From assembly GCA_944470555.2 (NCBI GenBank), contig OX104128.1, forward strand, positions 37,555,920 through 37,619,919: a stretch of 64,000 bases of DNA, read 5' to 3'. Shown here one piece after another: positions 45,251 to 59,064 of this stretch (position 1 is the first letter of the stretch; every line of letters starts with the position of its first letter). Source of the stretch: Heterobilharzia americana. Its lineage: Eukaryota > Platyhelminthes > Trematoda > Strigeidida > Schistosomatidae. Position numbers and translations under genes: made by a program. The notes beneath the pieces were generated by a model, which worked only from the letters and a program-made list of their open reading frames with translations, was not told the DNA's origin and made no database searches.

Positions 45251-48200
45251 TATCGATGTTCATGTTTCTTCCCAATCAACTTTCTTTGTTATGGCGTTCA
45301 TTATACGTACTTTTTCTACTGAATACTTAAGAACATAAATTTCATGCTTTCGTGTATTGTAGAACTTCTGCTTTTGATTACGATGTCGGGTAAGGCAGAA
45401 TGTGCTCTTGGTTCGAGATGATAACTTATGGAAGTTTTCCAACCTTTCGTATGAAAGGCTGGTGTAGGTGTGGTGGCCGTCTCATCATAAATTAAGGGGG
45501 CCCAGTATACGAAATGTCATAAGTGATACTGTTGAAGTATTCGGTAAGCCGGAAAAGTCGCCAGATGATAAGAAGTTGACTAGTAACCGACCAAATCCAA
45601 AAGTTGATTTGGAGGCCTTCACTTTAGCAGGAAGTCCGTTCCACAGCTGAGTGAATTTCACGGCGAATAGGTTTGTACGCAGGAAGGATTTGAACGGTTT
45701 CATTGTGATGCTGTGTGTGTGGTTGTGCAGATCGTAACAACTGTCGTGTTTGAACTGAAACCCACCACTGGCTGTAAGAGTGAATTTATGTAACACATCA
45801 AAGAAGAGTGTCAGTTTAATTTTGAGTCGTCTCATCCAAAGCTGCTCTAGACTTAGGGTTCTGCATCTGGGGCCGCAGTCCTGTTTGCAACCATGCTCTA
45901 ATAATCCGTCTGTAAAATACCTTTTTTGTCCGTCTTTTATGGAGATACCACCCAGTATAAATAGACAATATTCTAACAGTGGACGCGAGCAAGTTTTGTA
46001 GGGCACTGGCTTGACTTCTTTGAGGTGAAAGTTACGAACTACGCAACCCATAAGGATCCTAGATTTGCGAGTCTGTGATGCTACCCGTTCAGAAAATGTG
46101 AGGTCCCTTGGATATCTTAGTCCAACGTCACATACACTCTTAGGAACAGGAAGTTTCGCAGACTGAAGATGTAGTTGGATATCCTCCGATGGAGCACCAA
46201 AATAAATCCATCCACATTTGCCTATATTGAACTGAAGTTTCCAAGCGGCAGACCATGCGGTTATTATATTGGGCCCCCTTTGTATTAGTGCTTGGAAGTG
46301 GGATCAGTTATCATGGGTGAATGTGTATGCAACTTTTAGGTCATCAGCAAACAAGAGTGGTTTACCGTGTTTAAAGCAGCTGCAGATGTACCTAATACCC
46401 TGCCTTGAACTACGCCAGAGGTGACTGGCCTAGGTTTTGAAGTGTGTTAATGTGCCTTCACCACTTGAGTACGATTACCGGGGAAAGACTTAACACATCA
46501 CGATAGCGGATAGTCAATGCCCATAGACATCAACCTACTTACTGACAGCAAGCGATCAACTATGTCAAATGCCTTGGAAATGTCTAGATAGAGTACAAGG
46601 ACTAATTCGTGTCGGTCGCGCACGCTGGTTACGAAGTTATTATTGTAGGTCAAGGCAGCGAGTTGTACAGGACCTCGATTTTAAGAAACCATGCGGACTC
46701 GACATAATGATGTTGCTACCAAGCATTTGCTGAAGAACGCTTTCCTTAATAACTTTCTTCGTAGTTCTAGAAACTACGGGCGTAATATTTATTGGTCTGT
46801 AGTTACTGGCTCGCTTTTTTGGACCGGATTTGTATCTAGGTAGGACAAATGTTTTCCAGATATCAGGGTATGCGAAAGTTACCAAAGACAGAAAATATTT
46901 TTGGTAACAATGACGGAATATCAGGTCCACCAAATTTAAAGAAATGTGATGGTACCCGGTTTGTACCAGCGCTGCTGGAGCATTTTAGCGTTCCTATGGC
47001 TTGGCGAATATTGGAATACGTGAATTCGACTGTATCCATTGTCGTTAGTGGAGGGGAAGAATAACTTTTAGTAGAACAGGCCCAATTGGCGTCACACGGA
47101 ACTTTGTAGGTTCCAGATAGCTAACTTCAAATAAGTCGCTGAACATTTCACACATATCCCATGGATTATTACAAACTTTCGTGTCATGGACAGGAGGAGG
47201 AATGTTGTGCCTGGTGCAGTTCGACAGCTTCTTAAGGAGTGCTGTTAGGGTACATACCCTAAACTGGACAGCTATCGCACTACTCTCTCCATTCTTCAAA
47301 TACAAACCATGGTTATACGAAATGAAGTAAAGAATACCAAGAATCAACCGGAGTGCGTTGAAGTCGTGATGCCTGTAGTATCTTGTTGAGAGTTTGCGTA
47401 ACTTTCTACGAGGACTTGCAGATATATACGGCTTATTGTTTAGTGGCATTTGTTTGAAAAGTCTCAATGGAACAAAGGTATCGAGACGAGTTTGAGTTGT
47501 AGTAAAGCATACAAACGGCTAATTTGAGGTCTACAGTGATGAAGTATGATCCCCAGCGGACGCACCGAACCACTAGATACGTCTGCCGCCAATCTAACCA
47601 ACCGTAATGAAAGTACCAATTGAAGTACTGGTTGCAGGAAGTGGTAGTGGGCATAATACCGTTTGGTGATCACTTCCTGGGAACTTGGGGCCCACGTTTG
47701 TCAAAATAGGAACTACGTTGTGACAAAATATTAAGTTCAGTACACTGTCACCACCCATCCGAAAATATGCAGTGAATGGAAAAAGTCGTCCTACCTAGCC
47801 GGACCAGTAAGTGAATCCTGCTTAATTTCAGGTAGGCTAAAGTCACCGCATGTGCTCTTGTGGCCATATGGGAGAGTGGATGCATGTCTTAGAGCCGTAA
47901 TCAATGGAATCTCATGATTGTTAAAGGTATCAGGTGCTCTGTAAACACATCCCTTCAATGCTGTAACATTCATGTAGTGTTCTGTGACCCATAGGGTGTC
48001 TCTTATCTTATCAGGAACCGTATTTTCTGATTTGAATATAGTGAGAGTGTTCAGGAAGTATATCAGATATCCGCCTCCTTTCTTGTTACTCCGGTCACAT
48101 CAGGATTGCGAGTACATACCAGTACTTATCCTCTCATCTGGTATATTTGCGTGACAATTATTACAGGCGCCTCATATATGAGCGTGATTTCTTGTGATAC

Positions 48201-48900
48201 TGATAGGTTGCTAAGGACGGACCTTACGTGTGTGAGAGCGATGCACGAGTAGTGGGAGTAATAATGTGTAAAGCTTTCTGATTCGCCGAACGGGGCAAGA
48301 GGCATCTCAGTGTTGCTTGACTGGGTATGGTCTGGCGTCGTCGCGTTACAAAACGTCTCAACACCTTGCTCACTTGTAGTTGTTGAGTTACTAGGATATC
48401 CTAGTGGTAATTCGACCGAACGGTGACCTGAAGTAGTATCACCTTAATTAGGGGGCAACGGAGCAATGTTTTTATTTGAAGTGTTCAGTGTGTACATCAT
48501 ATCCGCATACACTGCGTTTGATCTCATGCAAGCGTAGTCTCTAGCATCTGTATGTTTCACAGAGAGTAAGTAGTTTTACTACTGCAGGTGGTGGGTGTGT
48601 AGAGCTGGTGATACTGCTTGGAAGATCCAATACACCTGTTTTGTTTTCGCATCTGTTGATGCCACTTGGGTAGTTGGCTCCTAGGATTTCTGTGTACGGT
48701 TGGCTCTGTCCTTTCTGTTGTTCTGAGGGCGCTGAGATTAGCGGTTTAGAGTAAGGGGTTTCTGCATTCCCATCAGTTGTTTGTGCAAAGCTGCAGCTGA
48801 TAGAGTTGTCTTCGATGAAACACAATCGCATTTTTGTGATTGTTGTAAACCTCTCTTCTGTGTTGTATTCCTTACCAGTCACTGCCTTGTGCTACAATTC
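45250..48900 (-). pseudogene. Long CR1-like retrotransposon remnant
   Basis: Minus-strand order: possible ORF1 or upstream piece (48882-48541); endonuclease remnants (about 48000-47430); linker (47467-47045); RT start with WKTFVLPRYKSGPKKRASN YRPINITPVVS split over 46880-46780 and HGFLKSRSCTT (about 46700); a gap with stops where the YADD region should be (46600-46060); and the C-terminal block 46051-45485 with PLLEYCLFILGG, LEQLWMRRLKIKLTLFFD and LWNGLPAKV. The last block is open for 188 codons. Order and spacing fit one element of about 3.5 kb inactivated by scattered mutations. Confidence 0.75.
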
Positions 48901-49396
48901 AAAACGGACATAACTGGCGTTATGGTCGGTCGGGGGATGTTTCCTAGTAAGCAGTCGCCATGCAGGCGATCTAGGTTTTTTTCACAAAGTACCTCGCTGA
49001 TGTTCTATTAGAAGTGGTTTTATGTTGGCCGTTCACACTGGTAATATTTTTGAATGTCACTGGCTTCACCTCACGGCGGTGTAATAGAGTAGAGCGGAGG
49101 CGAGCGTGTTACATTCATCCTTTAATATATGGGCGCAGGTCAGTTGAGCTACTGTTTACAATACCCCGCCTAATATTTGAGATACCTTCGCAGAGATTGC
49201 CGGATGTCCAAACGTCTTGGGAATAATCTGGTTAACCATCATCCGCTTCACGGCAACCTCTCCAATATAGAAGTTGGATGGATGTCTTCTACACTCCTTT
49301 TGCTTTCACCTCCAGCCCTTTCTCTGGGCCACTGCGAAGATTCCCGGTCGCATTACATCCAAGCTGCTCTCGCTCATCATGGGAAAAGCCAGTTAG
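48901..49396. other. Probable 5' flank of CR1 remnant
   Basis: 49255-49395 is GC-richer, ends directly at an (AAT)n run, and has no protein domain. Confidence 0.35.
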
Positions 49397-50190
49397 AATT
49401 AATAATAATAATAATAATAATGTACATTTCATGCAACAAAGGTTACATGAACACAAACCAGTTCACAGGTTTGATCATTTTGGTAATGAGAAATGACCGT
49501 TATGTACAATGCTAAGCTATACATTAGATACCATTATTTATGGCATATAAGAGGTGTTTTGGAGCGGGCTCAGTTCGAATTCAAGGATTATTTGGTTATC
49601 GTTTGATTCCCCCAATATTCTTGAAGGTGAGGCCGCATCACAGTCATGGCCTTGAGGTGTGCGCGTTCGTCATACAGTTTTGATGGCAATATTTCCCACT
49701 GACAAATGCGATTTGTAGGATTCCATTTGAATGCAGGACTGGTTAAGTAAATCTGAAAAATGAATAACAAAAGCGAGCAGCAGGCGAAATTTGTAACAGA
49801 AACATAAAAATACGCATGAGTAGATCAACCATGATACATCTGTGTGAATTCTTTGTACTGACTGTTAAACTTACTTGAGGAAGTGTCCAGAACCAACTGT
49901 TTAGAGGTAAGCTTAGGTGGAAGAAGATGAAGGTGCGCGCGACAGTGATGAAAGTCAGTCTGAAGCTGAAGATATCACTACGAAATAGAGAGACTAGGGG
50001 ATTTTGGACCAGGTATTCACTTGTTATATACCTATGTACAAATGTTTGATGAAGTTATAAACATGTGGGTGAAATTCATGGTTTTTTCGGAGAAGGTAGT
50101 CACCCTTTATCTGGTCACGGAGGGGGGATGATTATGGTGTGGCCTGTTGAGTATTACTATATCGGGGCTACCGAAACAATATGTTGGTGC
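49397..50190 (-). mobile_element. CR1-type 3' end with gene fragment, third copy
   Basis: Same ends as 33376-34190: (AAT)n at about 49400-49423, hairpin at 49473-49454, and similarity ending near 50190. More diverged from copies 1 and 2 than those are from each other. Confidence 0.6.
49588..49980 (-). pseudogene. Two-exon gene fragment, copy 3
   Basis: Exon 2 (49588 to about 49753) keeps IYLTSPAFKWNPTNRICQ and DERAHLKAMTVMRPHLQEYW, but differs from copies 1/2 at LPSKLY for LAPKPD and GNQTITK for MIQTVTG. The upstream hydrophobic block (about 50000-49880), GTAAGT donor and TTTTCAG acceptor are retained. Confidence 0.5.
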
Positions 50191-51165
50191 AGAGTACTTA
50201 CATGTAAGTACTGATAACTAAGGGCAAATAATAGTGTTGCATGCCTTGACAATGCGCTGACAGACATTTCTTTTATCTTTTCGGAGTAGAGGGATTATTT
50301 TAAGGGACGAATCTTAGGAATGAATGTTAAGTGGTGAGATCAATTAGGTTGTGAAGAAATGTAGGTTACATTCTACCCACATTAACAGGAACGAAACATG
50401 GTCAGAAACGCAGCAAAATGAGATCACTAAAATCCACATGCTTTCTGAATATGCCACTTGAGTACAGTGAAACAAAAGATGAAGAAGACAGTGGTAATTG
50501 GGAATGTCGCAAGTACGGATTGACGACTCAGTAACCGACAAAACATCGACACATACCGCCATAACTAAGACTTCCGAATGAAATCGGGTATATTATCTGT
50601 GAACTGTTGGTAGATGTGTAACAAAATAAACATGACTTATGCGCACCGACGCACCGTGTTCAAAAGAAAGGTAATACCAGCCTGTTCTAAACAAAATAGA
50701 AGTGACTCAATCAAACTACTCAGTCAGCCAGACTCGAAAATTCTGTGCCTAGACGGCAAATTCACAAAGTCGACAGCAAATCAGTTCATAGAATATTGTT
50801 TACCTTCCGTAAACGCTTCAAATAAAGTGGACGATGCAACTTTTCTGACTTCGCGGTCACCTCTTGATCCGTAGTCCTGACTTATGCGCCATTCTACACG
50901 CTGAAAATTGAATAACGAAAACGGTGGCTAAGGCCCAAACCATGTTTTCTAGTCGAATACAACCATCTAAGTGGAGTTGCATGCCTTCTATCAGTACGTG
51001 GTGTACACGCACTCAGACAACCTGTGTAATTCACTTGATTACAGAGTGAGTTTCTTCGGTGAAAAAGTTTGAACGTTCATAGTGCTGAGTATGGCAGACA
51101 GCAGTTTGTACAATGCTCAAACCCGATGATCGTATGGATCTCAACATAAATGTAAAGAGAAAGGG
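50191..51165. other. Unassigned DNA
   Basis: The plus-strand frame 50614-50874 (86 codons; RTVFKRKVIPACSKQNRSD.. LDGKFTKSTANQFIEY) is hydrophilic and may be a retroelement piece; not recognised. Confidence 0.3.
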
Positions 51166-53140
51166 CGAGGCTAGTCCACTAGCGAACACATTCTCTACTA
51201 TCCATCCAGTCCCGGAAAGTCCGAAAGATACGCGTACTGCCACGACTAAAGGAACAAGTTAATTTTACCTAGGCCAGACAAAACACTTGAGCGCTTGCTT
51301 ACAAATGCACACATATTAATAGACCGATATGTCCATGTCCCAATCGATGGCCGACACCTTGACGTGATGGTCAGGCTGGCGTATGGCGATGAACCAACGA
51401 GCCATGCCGCGCAAACGTGTCCCGTCGAGGCCCACTGTGCGAGAAGGGTCTGTTGGGTAGTGGTAAGACGAAAATCAGTCACCGTTACGGCGTAAGTAAC
51501 CACACTATGATGGAGGTCTGAGGGTGGTCGCACTGCTCACTGGACGGGAGTGTGAAAACAGCAAGATGCTTCCCTTGGATGACCGGTGGTGTCACTCCGA
51601 CTCTATATTCCCTGAGGGAATGGGAATTAGGAACGGTCAGCCACAAAACTAGCACACATGCACTACCCCACTAAATACCGATGTCGGCAACCTGGGTTCA
51701 TAGTCGGATTCGGAGACAAACGAAAATCTCAAACTTGCAAAATGATCGCAGGTGACCAGCTTGAGGTTGACGCCAAACGAGCTCTGTGATCACACACGAA
51801 CCCTTCCTCGTCAGTTACGTCAAGAAGAAATGGCTTTCCATGGTGAGGACAGCTCAAAGTATCAACTACCTGGACGCTTTCAGCACTTTGCCAAACTCGA
51901 TCCACCGTAACCAACACTCCCTACTTTTGTCTCTTCCCTTAACCTTTAATTCCTGATACTAGCGTCAGGCCATTACAACTTCCTCAAGCCATCACTTTGT
52001 GACCATTGCCAACAATCAAAGCCATGGAGATACTACTGCTAGCCCCTCAAGGCACAACTTCAGTTTCATATTACAGCCTTCAACCTCTGAACCCTATGGT
52101 GAATCGGGCAACAGGCACTGATCACCAGAACTCTCGAATCCCAACCCATGGCTATTCACTTGAATTCACCTGGCTAGTGTTGTGAATTTCAAAAATCCAC
52201 GTGTCCTGAGATTCAGAGGCTGCAGATCGTGGACTCTTCGGTATAAGTATGGAATTAAGTTCTCGAGAAGAAAACACGCTTCTGAACTGGATATCACTCA
52301 ATAGCCATCTGTATGCTGTCCGACTGAACAAACCTGTAAAACCTAGAAAGCATCGTGAGACTAGACGGTGTCTATTCGAAATCTCTGCCTTCGCACTTGC
52401 CGACTGCAGTTCAGATGACATGCAGGATGAACCCTATTGAAAGCTGCCAATTTCGCTACATCAAGCAAAACATTCACGCATAGTTTTAGTTGCAGGTGAC
52501 TTCAGCGTTCAAATAGGGAAGCTGAACCAATGGGAAAGATATCTCAGAAGTATCTACGGTGTCTCACATCAGTGAACCGACAATGGTGACTGTCCCCTAC
52601 AATTCTGTTCCGACAATCACTTGTTTCTCGCCAGCATCAACTTCGAGCACAGGGAGCGACATTGTCTCACTTGGTGTCCGTCGATATCAAATTAACGACA
52701 GACAAAGACAGATCAAACTGTCATAAGTCACCATTGGAGAGGATCGGTGGAGGATTTTCGTTCTTTCTGGAGTACTTGTTTGAACCCTGGTCACATGTTG
52801 GTATGGTGTCGTGTATGTCTGTGCCTTATTGATGGCGGTGAAGCAGGCGGCAGTGAAGCCTGTTTTATCTGCATTGAATGAAGAGTATGTCAAGTGTGAG
52901 TGTAGGCTGAAGATTATCGAGCACCTATCTGAGCGTGACAGCAATGGTCATCCAGAGGAAACTTGGCATAATATTCAGTCTGCTGTAGAAGGAAACAGAG
53001 GTTGAGACAATTCGTAACCTATATCTGAAGGTTGGCGAAAGTCAGTGGATTTCCGCAACCTCATCCGAACCGATTGATGCGAGAGGACTCATTCCTGCTG
53101 GTTGTGACTCCAGTGAGGAGCGGAGGCAACTTAAGCGTAG
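51166..53140 (+). pseudogene. RTE 5' region and endonuclease, inverted duplicate arm B
   Basis: Near-identical reverse complement of 22186-24158. It encodes the same endonuclease pieces (52249-52440, then VAGDFSVQIGKL near 52490-52530, SVEDFRSFWS near 52745-52775) and linker (52811-53005) on the plus strand, broken by the same stops. It leaves homology abruptly at about 53140 and at about 51166. Confidence 0.85.
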
Positions 53141-56100
53141 ACTGACCATAATTTTTCACAATTATCGTGACGGATTTTTGTTGGGGTGATTGGAATCGTA
53201 TGTGAAATTCCTCAGATTTCGGAATGGGTGGCTAATATTCGGATTTAGTTTACCTGGTTTCTATTGTGATTGGCTTCCTTTGAAACGATATTTATTGAAC
53301 GCGGAGAAACTCATCTCTCCCGTCTGGCGTCTAGACTGTATGTTGTAGCCCTCTACTTCACGTGTATTATCGTCGACCTGGCCACACTTTTTGACTGGCA
53401 TATACAAGATTCACTTGTTCAGGCTGCGGCTAGGACGTTGATGTGCCTAATATGTCTCTTGCGCTACTCCCACCTCTGATGAGATTCAGATTTCGAACAT
53501 TTAACTATACGCAGCGGCTGGTGCTGATGACTTGCCGCCGGGAGTTCTCAAATGAATATGTGGGAAGCCAGTGAGTTTCGTAACAGGTCCAGGTTGGTAT
53601 ATGGGAGATGGGCATCGTCAGGCCAGACTTATCTTTTTCACGGACCAGAAAGCTGAAGCGTCCTCTTGTGGTGACCGTTTGGTAATCGGTCCGGACAACA
53701 TCTCCCCCAAGATCCCAATATGCCACTTTTTCTGCTGCACAGGATACCTTGATATGGCAGATTTTGAGGCCCTGAATTCTAGCTGCTATCCAGCTTCGTA
53801 TTTGGAGATGCTGTATTCGCTCGTAAGTCCGCCTATTCACCGTCCTTTGTTTTCCTACTTAACGTTTACCGTTTCGTACCATCTTTCATATTTTTAGTTT
53901 ATGATGTAGTTCATAAGAACACTTGTTCACGAGCGAACACTTTAAACACATGACAAAGCTTAAAGTGACCGATCCATAGCGTTTTTCGTGAATGCAAAGT
54001 GAGTTTAGAGCAGTGCTTGTCATTTACGTGACTGACTCCGTACAGTGTTTTATTCCTCATGATTCACCAAATTGTCATAAATTATCAACCACTCCAAATA
54101 ACCCTTTAGGTATGACAAAGAAGCCATAAAGTCTCTTCTCATGTACCTATCCTGAGAAAGATGGAATTAAGCACTCCGTCCACAGGAGTTCTTTAAAAAT
54201 AGTTTGTCGTTAAACTCTGGAAAGTCTGTGAAGGGTTGCGCACAGAGGAGTACTTTTTGTGATAAATTTTCCTCTGCCATCAGTGCTTGCATTTCAAAGA
54301 ACTAATTATCACTGTAGTTAGGGCTAGAGCCTGAGGAATCGAGTCTATCCTAGTTCTTCTCTTGAGAGCGGTCTAACAAAGGCGGCAGAATATGACTTCC
54401 GTATTGAAACGCTGTCACATTACGTCGCCAAGGATTCTCAGAAGGCTATTGTGTGAGGCTTGCTACTGGTCACTTGCTCTGAGTGCTACTTTGAAGATAT
54501 ACCCTTCATAATGAGGGACTGTATTGCGGTCAGTTTATTGCTCCAGCTAGGGATAATTAAGTGGTTCTTCTGGGCCACGCGTTCATATATTATCAGTTCT
54601 TGGGAGCGTTACCTCTGAATCGTCGTAGTTGTCGCTTAATATGCCACCGAGACAGACAAAATAACACGTGGACAGGAAAACTGCCACTATCGATCCAGTC
54701 TACGGAACTAGATTTAGCACCTACTGGAGAACTGCCATTTGGCTAACCCTTTCTGCAAACTTATGAAGTTGTTAGGAGGGATCATATACCACATACTACT
54801 GGCCTATGTTGAAAGGAATTTAGTTCTTACTAAGGAACACTACTGCTTTGGGGTTAGTTACTCCTGCTTTGCTAACTTTTCCGTGACAGGATAAGGCTGA
54901 GCTGCATCGACCGATGTGAATATCTACGGAGATTCAACGCCGATAGGTTTTCGTAGGGTTTTCCACTCAATGCTTCCAATGAAACCGGGGGGTAATGGAA
55001 TCGGTGAGAATGTAAAACGACATATTGAGGATTTCCTAGCTACAGGAGGCAGGTAACTAGGGTTAGCGGTGTGCTTACCCACGAAAACTAGTGAACGGTG
55101 GTGCCCTTGAGGTATGCTTTTGGCATCTGTTTTTCTTTCCTAATTTACTACATTCGGCCACCCCAAAGTTTTCGCGTAATCACATGTTTCATATTACGCT
55201 GAGCTTTACGAAGGTAAGTACAGGGACGACGACAGACTGTTCTCACAGGAAAACTGGGACATATGAATGGAATGGTTTAGAAGATGGCCACTGCAGATCG
55301 AAATTGGTGGGAGAGGAGCCATGGTAGATGGTTATTGCGATACATAAGATTTCATGACTGACGATGCAGTACCACCCAGGTTTAATGAGTATGGGGACTG
55401 ATGAGTTATTTTAAGCGGTGAGTCTTAGGATGGAGTAAACAGAAGGCATCAGTCACTAACATCTTAGAGCCTTGTTGTCCCGTCATAAAATATATGATTT
55501 AATCACCAAACCTTACCTCCCCAAACAAAGATCATGAACTTAGATGTTTAACGGCTACCTCTACATGCAGCCTTTAAATCGAATTGGCTTTGTTCAGATA
55601 TATGACCGTAGGTAAGGGTATCACTTCATACTAGCAAACCATATCTCACATATGAATGTCAATCTTGGAGATCGCTTTACTCCGTCCAGGGCTGATTATC
55701 CAGGAGATCATCAATAAGTGATTCAAAAGCGTCACCGAATAAACTACGAGTTAAAACTCATGGAGTTACTGATTTGTGATGATTTACTCAACTACTAGGT
55801 GTCCACCAGCCTCGTTACACACCACCTGATTGATTTAATGTGTCAGTGATCTATTAATCTCAGTAGGTAGTTGGACTAGCATAACTGATTGTTGGGGTGA
55901 AACGGACGTTATATTTCGTCAACCACAACCATGGTGTGAAGATCATGACGAGAAATCGGGAACGGCGGCGATAAGCCCACTTTTTAGGATGATTTAACCC
56001 TACTTCATCACTGGGTAAGCTACAGTCGACCAATCTTCAATTGTAAACAAATACAACGTGAAACAGTTAAGACATGATGCGTGTCAGAGATTCAAGCAGG

Positions 56101-59064
56101 GAGCTAAGGTATCCTTGACAGAAAATGACCTTGGAGTCTAACTCAGTCACGATGTAAAAATTCTTGACTGGCTGTGGATGAATGGATTTTGCTTAAGTCT
56201 GACAGTTGCAACCTTGATACGAATCTGTCAATGGTTTGATCCTAAGTATTTACGCCAGGTCGTTTACATCTCCGTAGGACATAAACTAGGATTCGGGGAC
56301 ATCGTCTTTCTCTCCTCATTTGAAAAGACAAGAACTTATTAGAACTCATCCAGAGCCATTGCATTAGGTCCATTCGTGGACTAAGGCACAAGCCGAATGA
56401 GAACTGTGCAGCAGCACCGGATCTGCACTTATTAGAATATACAAAAATGAAAGGTGACGTAACAATGACATGTAACACTTCGGATACTTCAGGTCATCTG
56501 CTTCACCATTCCATTTAGCTGAGCTCTTATTAAAACCTTAGGATAATACCGTGATGTTAGAGCTGGAACACAGTATGGTGGACGCCGGGTGCAACTTTCA
56601 AACCCTAACAGCTCTCAAAGTTTAGAACCCGCTTCCCGCATAGGTTTTTCAGGTAGCACCGTTTGGGTCCAGCACACATGCAGTCAGTATCCACTTAAGG
56701 TTACAGAGTGGGTTTACAGACTAAACTACTCACTACCCGAACTCATTTCCGATTGTTGGCTCCTGTACCTAGGCATTCAAATGCGGCAAACGGCGGTCCT
56801 GTGACTCTAAATACGTAAGCCGCTTAGGCAAAAGCTTCCTCTATTCTGTCGACAACAATTTGAAATTATTTGGAATTCACTCTCTCTCAGAAGATGGTTT
56901 AAGACTAGAACTTTGACTTTCGAACTTTGTGTTGCAGAGATGGAGAACAGCGGCCCACTGGGCATTACATCTGGCTTAGGAGAATAAGTTTTGTGTTCGA
57001 AATTGTCAGTCGTTTTCTTGGTCCAAGGAAACCTGAAAGTCCAGAGGTAGCTCGTGGCAGAAGCTTCCCGCATGGCTTCATTCAAAAAGGAATTCAAAAT
57101 CAGAAGAGAAATACACCAGAAAGAATAATACTAGCTTCCTGGTTTACTATCCTTAACAATGAAGACTAGTCTACATTGGGACATTGAAGTGGTGGGATAT
57201 CCGAAATGGTGTCAAACCCTGTTCTGTAACCCTATATGGGTTTGATTATACTATGGAAAGCCTGGAAAACAGCGTAAGATGTTTTGACGGATGATTAAAT
57301 ACTACAAGTTTCTTCAAAGTACATTGTTAATAGGTTGCTTGGTGTGTTTTCGCATAATAATTGTGTTTGGAGGATAATTCAAGTGCGCTGCACTAAGAAT
57401 CATGTATTTTCTGGGAAAGCTATTTAGGCGATTAAGTATATGGCAGACTTTGGATCTAATTTCACTAGGAAGTTATTTGCAGCCCCTGGTTATGGAATGA
57501 TTGCCTCATGAGCAAGCGACAAATGAAATCATTATCCTGGCCTCGTTAAATGTTTTGCTCTGAAACTTGTTTGTATAACGAATACCGCTTTAATGCATAC
57601 ACAGTTCCGTTAATATATGACCCATAAGTTGGGAATTACTTGCCTGGTCGGACCTCACTTTGGAATTGGAAACTTTCATTACTGAAAAATGTCAGAGTTA
57701 GTTGTCAATTATCAGGTGGTCAGTTCTAAAATAGTTGAATTTCATCCCTTGTCTTGAATGTTCCATCGTTGAAGACGATAAAGGGTTGGAACTGTATTGA
57801 TCAATGTACGCCGATTTTCATTCTTATCAGGGGATATTCGTATCTGTTCCAACCAATCTTTCCTCTTATAATCGGGCGAGAATAGCATTGGAGATAATGT
57901 AGTTCGACCTTAACGCAGGTTCTTTTTTTGGACTTTGGACTATGCTACGTGTTCATGGTACTAACCTGTTGCCCATATCGAAGTAGTTGGAATCAGATGT
58001 AAGCTGTGTATCAATGGTTAAAATTCCTAATGCATAAGCAAGTACATCTCATTTAGAAGGTTAGGAGCCCCTAAAACTGCGTGTTTTGTAGTCAACTTAA
58101 TATTCCCTAAAATTGACTTCAAACAAGTATTACATGCATATGTAGTACTCTAACCTCAGATAGCCAGTCAAATAACTTTTTTATGACTTAATCAAACCCT
58201 ACAGTCATATAAATATGCCAGATAGGTATAAGTACGTGTATTTCAACAACAAAAGGTTTGTGTAAAACAACCCTTGAAATTTCTGGTTGACCTAAATTTT
58301 TTAATGTCTAATTAGTGTGGGTATAGAGTTTCAGAACGTTCTTCATTTATGTAACTACCTAAAATTTTGATGGGAATTCTCAAGCACCGTAGATAAATGA
58401 GTGCCTTTTACACCATAGACATTTGCATCTATACAATTCAGAGCCCTACTTAATAGACTGAACATCCTTAACTAATTGTAGTCAGTGCTGTGTTTAGCAT
58501 TATTATTCACAACCCGACCATCAATAAGTTCTAGATCTTAGGTTTACCACGGCAATTCATAAGTGGTTCCTTTGGCTAGTCTATATAGTTATGTGGTTGT
58601 ATCTGTTAATTAGCACCCCGCAAAGATTTTTCACCGGGTAATACCTCCTGAAATATTCTTAGTTTTCCCATTTCATATCTTAACAGAGTGTATGACAGGG
58701 CCAATATGTCTGAATCGGTCGTGTAGTAGACGAAGATAGTACAGTAAAAGAAAGCATAAGTCAATACCCGGCAATTCTTTAAGCGTATTAAGGACAGTGT
58801 CAGGAAAAATACGATGGTGAGACCGTCACCAACAAGGATGATACCTTGATGACCTCTCACAACAGACAGCAAAACACTGGAGCACAGTTTAGTTGGCCTG
58901 TGGCGACGCCTCAGTTTCCAAACATCCAACCAACACCTGAATAGGACCTAGATGTCGGTCCTTAAACTGTCCTGTTAGTTGAAAAGGCTATTTCGACCCT
59001 GAAACAATACAAAATTCACAATGTTAACTTCATAATCTCGAAATAAAATATTTATTCGTTGTTT
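53141..59064. other. Unassigned, probably old repeats
   Basis: No element or gene could be named. Frames with some composition include 53505-53840 (minus, 111 codons, no family), 56807-57097 (minus, 96 codons, antisense to a broken plus-strand frame) and 58606-58929 (minus, 107 codons, with a hydrophobic middle). None has a recognised domain or splice framing. Confidence 0.35.
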
